A DNA stretch of 64,000 bases from Amoeboaphelidium occidentale (Eukaryota > Aphelidiomycota > Aphelidea), in assembly GCA_023515795.1 (NCBI GenBank), contig JALGPX010000009.1:63383-127382 (forward strand), given 5' to 3'. Below the pieces are notes generated by a model, which saw only the letters and a list, made by a program, of their open reading frames with translations, made no database searches and had not been told where the DNA came from. Positions 60,238 through 64,000 of this stretch are shown here, one piece after another. Within the stretch, counting starts at the first letter, position 1; every line of letters begins with the position of its first letter. A program made the position numbers and the translations under genes.

Positions 60238-61017
60238 TTAAACCAAAAGCACGGCATTAACACAACCATCATTCTCTGGATTATTCGTAATCTGCGCGTA
60301 CTTTCCCCATACAATTTTACCACTCTGTGTAACCAAACCTAATTCAGATACATTCACTTCGATAATTGTTCCTTTACTTAATACTCCCAATTGCGTATAC
60401 ATCGGAGACGATGGATTCTTCTTAACGCCAATGATCTCCAAAGTAAAAGATGCTTTCAATTCAGGATGTGTAACGTTAGCCTTCTTGAATCTGAGACCCA
60501 TTGGCCTGATGAACCTTTCGTACTTTGGTGGCTTTCTAGTGTAATCCTGACCGACAAATGTTGGCAAAGTGACCATTCTTTTCCACGCTTTCGTTTTTCT
60601 CTTTCCTGTCCTGACAACTTTAAATAATGAACTATCATCCAAAGCTTTGACTTTAGGCAATGGCACGCTCCATTTACCAGCCTTTTCCTGTCGCTTCTGT
60701 TTAATCATATTCGACAACACTTTAGCCCTCGTGGTTTCCTGTCTATCCAACAGATATGCAGGGACAGCGCCTTCTTGAACCTTCTCAGTTGTGTGCTTTG
60801 TATCCTTTTCTTCGTGCATCTTCATGGTCTTCTTCAGCTGGATCTTCTCGTTCCTTCTCTTCTTGTTCATCAATTTTGCCCTCAAGCCGTGCACCTTCTG
60901 AGCATCCTGGGAAACCTTGTGCGGCATACGCGCCTTCTTCTTACGCTCTCTTTCTTCATAATCCAGACGTTTTCCGAACTTTTTCACGTGTCTTTCGATG
61001 TGTTCGTTCTGAGGCAT
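60238..61017 (-). CDS. NSA2: Ribosome biogenesis protein NSA2
   Basis: 259 residues, colinear with NSA2/TINP1 (260 in human): [20 protein letters not shown], a basic helical part ([20 protein letters not shown]), [60 protein letters not shown] and a C-terminal eS8-like barrel. It is a pre-60S factor that acts in ITS2/27S processing. Single exon. Upstream it diverges from the Tim17-family gene. Confidence 0.96.
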   Translation of the reverse strand: MPQNEHIERHVKKFGKRLDYEERERKKKARMPHKVSQDAQKVHGLRAKLMNKKRRNEKIQLKKTMKMHEEKDTKHTTEKVQEGAVPAYLLDRQETTRAKVLSNMIKQKRQEKAGKWSVPLPKVKALDDSSLFKVVRTGKRKTKAWKRMVTLPTFVGQDYTRKPPKYERFIRPMGLRFKKANVTHPELKASFTLEIIGVKKNPSSPMYTQLGVLSKGTIIEVNVSELGLVTQSGKIVWGKYAQITNNPENDGCVNAVLLV

Positions 61018-61356
61018 TTCGGAAAGAGATTGAAGAAAGAATCAAGAATGTATCAAATGTTCGTTGATCCTGCTTAAAGGAAGTTACGGCAAGGAATGCA
61101 CAGGTGTGTTTCATGAGAAGAATTTATAGAAAGTTATCGCGGGGCTCTGTGCGGTGATATTGTGAGAAGTTTAATTAATGGTCATTACGATCGTCTCGAA
61201 CGTGAAATCCAAACCGTGTTAAATCCAAGCACGGCACTTCAAGTATGCATTAAGTACTCATTAACGCATGGCGCTCAATAGTAGCTGATACCTCAACTTC
61301 CTTTACCCCATGTCCTTGTCTTTTCACAATCATCATCAGAACCGTCGCTTGAAATA
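61018..61356. promoter_or_regulatory. Divergent intergenic region NSA2 / Tim17-family gene
   Basis: 339 bp with no supported gene or RNA. AT-rich, no strong repeats noticed. It presumably contains both promoters. Confidence 0.35.
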
Positions 61357-62186
61357 ATGGGCAACTTAATCGGCTCAGGTATTCCTTTTGTATATTAAAA
61401 AAAGTTTTGGAATTAATTCTCTTTTTCTTGTGAATAGGCAAACCATGGCAGAATGTTGAGGATCGTATGGTTGCTTCTAAATTCGATCCAGAGTTCATTC
61501 CACCAACAGCAACGAATTCTCAGAACCCATTAAGACCAGTCAGAATTATCGATGGTTCAGCCCTTCGTACGCTGCCTCCACTGACTTCGGAGGAGGATAA
61601 GGAACTTGCAGAGAAGGTCCGTGCTCTTCAGATGGATTGCGTTGGTGATACGATTGCATTCTGTAAATATCCCGTCATTATCGGTGCAATGTTTGGTGCA
61701 ATGAAGGCAGCTGCTCTGGCTAAACCGAAGTATGATGCTTCAGAAATGCGTCTGTCTACAGGTTACATGAGAGCCCTAAAAGGTATCGCTGGTGAAGTGA
61801 AATATCTGAGAAATCCTATGCTTTTCCTTGGTGGTACTGCTCTGGTGTACTCTTCTACTCAGTGTTTCTTGGCAAAACTGACCGGAAGAGACTCTGTTCA
61901 GAATGCTGCAATATCCTCTGGTTTATCTGGTTGTTTGATTGGAGTATTCCTAAAGCAAGGAACTCTGCGTAATAATGCAATGTTCATTTATGGATTCTGG
62001 GGTGCATTAATTGGTGCTGGTATAAAGTATCTGTCTGTGTCTCCGTACACCGATAGAGCACTACTGACATACAATGAAGTCAGAGAGTCTAGACAGCGTT
62101 TGTTCAGAGCAGAATTGAGGGATGAATCTGGTTATGTCAGTTCACTATTACACGAAGGTCTTAAAGAAAAGGGCGTCAAAGTGTAA
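61357..62186 (+). CDS. Tim17/22/23-superfamily mitochondrial protein, NDUFA11-like
   Basis: 256 residues. Exon 1 is only 22 nt (61357-61378, MGNLIGS); a 59-nt intron, the longest of those placed, leads to exon 2 (61438-62186). The product has four weak hydrophobic, Gly-rich segments (FCKYPVIIGAMFGAMKAAAL, NPMLFLGGTALVYSSTQCFL, AISSGLSGCLIGVFL, FIYGFWGALIGAGIKYL), the pattern of the Tim17 superfamily, closest in feel to complex I subunit NDUFA11. A TIMM-type translocase relation is possible. Inner-membrane location inferred. Confidence 0.55.
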
Positions 62187-62203
62187 TATATTCTTTGACG
62201 TGA

Positions 62204-64000
62204 TTAATGCTTTAATCCGCCATTCAAAATCACAGCTGCATTCTGTGCCAAAACATTATTGCCCATCATTTCACCACAATTTGTCAAAATCGCCATTACT
62301 TGTCTCTTCATTTGTTCATTCAGTTGCAATTTATCTTCATTCTGCATTTGAACCAGATTTGAACAAACATGTGCTAATTTTTGATTATCACCAGCAAAAG
62401 ATCCTTGCTGCTGTTGTGATACTAACAAACCCTCAAACAATTCCAAGAATGGTGTATACTCTGCATAATCTTGCAGTAATGGAACACTATTCAGTATAAC
62501 TGGAACAGTAGTACTAGCATACTCTGGATAGCTAATAGTCAACCTACACAAACAACCAACAATATTATCCTTCAACACTGCACAATCAACAGCTTGCAAT
62601 TGTGGTACTTTCATTAATAATTGTGGAACAGCTGCTTTGCACTGTGGCAGAGCACAGAGTCTACCAAATGAATACACAGCATTTGATTTAACTTCATCAT
62701 CAGGATCTTCAAAAGCAGAGAAGCACAAGTGAACCATTTCCGTCAATACCTTTTCTCCAACACCGTTTGGAGTTTGCAGCAATCCTGTTCCTAATCCAGA
62801 GACACTTTCTCCAATTAAACCAATAACCATTGATCTATCAGATACTGCGCATGATGGTTTATAGTACTGAGCAATTAGTGGCCAGAAGTGACAAAAGTAC
62901 GGAGTGTACTCTGAGCCAACATTCTTACACAAGGCTTCAATAACATCAACACCTGATGATATCAGTACACCATCATACTCTGTGAAATCAGCTTCACCTT
63001 CAGAGAATTCCTGGCATGGCAATTTTCTCTGTAGCAACAACAACAAGCACTCTGATAATTGATTCAAGAAATTTGCAGTGCTATTGTTTGAATTCTTTTT
63101 GGTCCCAACTGGCTGCAACTGCAGTACAACTACAGCATTCTTTCCACATTCATCAAAGAATTTAGCTAAATCCGTATTAATCCTCCCAACAACAGTCATT
63201 TCATATTCATTCTTGTACATTTTGACACATTCACCAAGAACCAAAGAAGCAAATTTCTTGACATCCTGGTGCAACTGACTGAGAGTAGTGAGATTTGAGA
63301 CAGACTCAGAATCCAAAGGATGACAAATTTTAAAGAGACACTTCATGCATTTCAATAAACATGAAATCCCTGCTTTACGAACATTATCAACAGCATGACT
63401 CTTTGATAATCTCAGTGCCAATTCTGCAGTCTTTTGCAAAAACGGCAAGAAATCTTGTCCTATAGTTTCAAACATTGTACCCAATACATCCAATGCAGCT
63501 TCCTTTTCCTCACCCTGACCAGCAACCCAACCAGACTCTGATTCTGCTGCTGCTGCTGCTGCTTCTTCTTCATCTTCATCATCATCATCCTGTAACTCTT
63601 CTTCTTCGTCTCTTTCCAAACTCTCAAATAGTACTCCTACTATTGCTTGTCCATACTTTTGCAATAAATCCTTTCCATACAATTTCACCAGAGCACCATA
63701 AAACAAAAAGCCACACTCTGCCAATCCACTTTCAGGACGACAATACTGCAAACAAACATTCATCCAGTATTCTACATCTGCAACAGCAACAAAGACATCT
63801 TTACGAACAGCTGTACTCAAAGCAGTCAAACAATCAACCAAAGCACTCATCAACTGAATCCTATTCTCCTGCATCAAATTCACAGTCTTTTCGTCTGCAT
63901 TTGAGTTTCCAGTTGCTGCAGATAATACAGTGTACAATTGCTTCAGAGATGCCATGGTGTCTGGAAAGTACTTTTTATACTGTTGTTTCAGAGCATAAGA
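62204..64000 (-). CDS. KAP123: Importin-beta family karyopherin (KAP123/importin-4 type), C-terminal part
   Basis: 598 codons open to the window edge, so the 5' part is missing; the ATG at 63955 is internal. HEAT-repeat helices throughout, with an acidic loop (EEELQDDDDEDEEE) and Ala tract, then LDVLGTMFETIGQDFLPFLQ, CSAFEDPDDEVKSNAVYSFGRLC and LKDNIVGCLCRLTISYP, matching KAP123/IPO4, which import ribosomal proteins and histones H3/H4. No introns in this part. Confidence 0.8.
   Translation of the reverse strand, partial: SYALKQQYKKYFPDTMASLKQLYTVLSAATGNSNADEKTVNLMQENRIQLMSALVDCLTALSTAVRKDVFVAVADVEYWMNVCLQYCRPESGLAECGFLFYGALVKLYGKDLLQKYGQAIVGVLFESLERDEEEELQDDDDEDEEEAAAAAAESESGWVAGQGEEKEAALDVLGTMFETIGQDFLPFLQKTAELALRLSKSHAVDNVRKAGISCLLKCMKCLFKICHPLDSESVSNLTTLSQLHQDVKKFASLVLGECVKMYKNEYEMTVVGRINTDLAKFFDECGKNAVVVLQLQPVGTKKNSNNSTANFLNQLSECLLLLLQRKLPCQEFSEGEADFTEYDGVLISSGVDVIEALCKNVGSEYTPYFCHFWPLIAQYYKPSCAVSDRSMVIGLIGESVSGLGTGLLQTPNGVGEKVLTEMVHLCFSAFEDPDDEVKSNAVYSFGRLCALPQCKAAVPQLLMKVPQLQAVDCAVLKDNIVGCLCRLTISYPEYASTTVPVILNSVPLLQDYAEYTPFLELFEGLLVSQQQQGSFAGDNQKLAHVCSNLVQMQNEDKLQLNEQMKRQVMAILTNCGEMMGNNVLAQNAAVILNGGLKH

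Noticed and set aside
1..64000. tRNA genes, rRNA genes and CRISPR arrays
   Set aside because: No tRNA A/B-box pairs with a cloverleaf, no rRNA-like blocks, and no regularly spaced short repeats were seen. The repeats in 14.3-22.5 kb are long and element-derived.

Overview
The window is nuclear DNA of a small-genome eukaryote, most likely a zoosporic (flagellated, chytrid-grade) fungus. Fungal-type genes (a KIN1-type kinase, a UBP2-like deubiquitinase, NSA2) sit beside an intraflagellar-transport gene (IFT46) and ADAM metalloproteases, which are absent from familiar yeasts and moulds. Genes are packed almost end to end on both strands. The 21 introns placed with confidence are only 29-59 nt. 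Neighbouring start codons can be 7, 21 or 31 bp apart, and convergent stop codons touch or overlap. TGA, TAA and TAG all act as stops.

Layout. 1-7.2 kb: 3' end of a phosphatidylinositol phosphate kinase, a Csm3/TIPIN protein whose ATG overlaps the stop of a GATA-like zinc-finger gene, two tandem secreted double-psi-barrel-like proteins, MRPL46, ornithine carbamoyltransferase and PTPA (interrupted by a 19-N gap flanked by a 102-bp duplication). 7.26-14.3 kb: intronless PRP8. 14.3-22.5 kb: a composite repeat region broken by single Ns, holding several copies of a small spliced minus-strand gene family and interleaved fragments of a Fanzor gene, the eukaryotic relative of the TnpB/Cas12 RNA-guided nucleases. 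A second Fanzor 3' fragment lies at 25.9-26.9 kb beyond TYW2, ALG14 and a SIRT4-type sirtuin. 27-42 kb: an orphan multi-pass protein, a cAMP-receptor-like GPCR, IST3/RBMX2, RPS21, an ELO elongase, SF3B6, two small secreted proteins, a U4 snRNA gene, a tail-anchored orphan, eIF5B, a PD-(D/E)XK-like protein and an M24 peptidase. 42-52 kb: a surface and secreted group: two ADAMs (one with a destroyed catalytic motif), an FkbM methyltransferase and a signal-peptide-bearing Ulp1-fold protease. 52-64 kb: IFT46, KIN1, UBP2, a methyltransferase-like membrane protein, NSA2, a Tim17/NDUFA11-family protein and the 3' part of an importin (KAP123/IPO4).

Functional links. Four splicing components occur here (PRP8, SF3B6, IST3/RBMX2, U4 snRNA), and translation is represented by eIF5B, RPS21, NSA2, MRPL46 and TYW2. 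This looks like chance proximity in a dense genome, not an operon. The most notable system is the Fanzor element: an intact C-terminal RuvC/zinc-finger core with a conserved non-coding block just 3' of the stop in both copies, where a guide RNA would be expected. The assembly of that region is not reliable: single-N joins seem to interleave contigs from at least two copy types.
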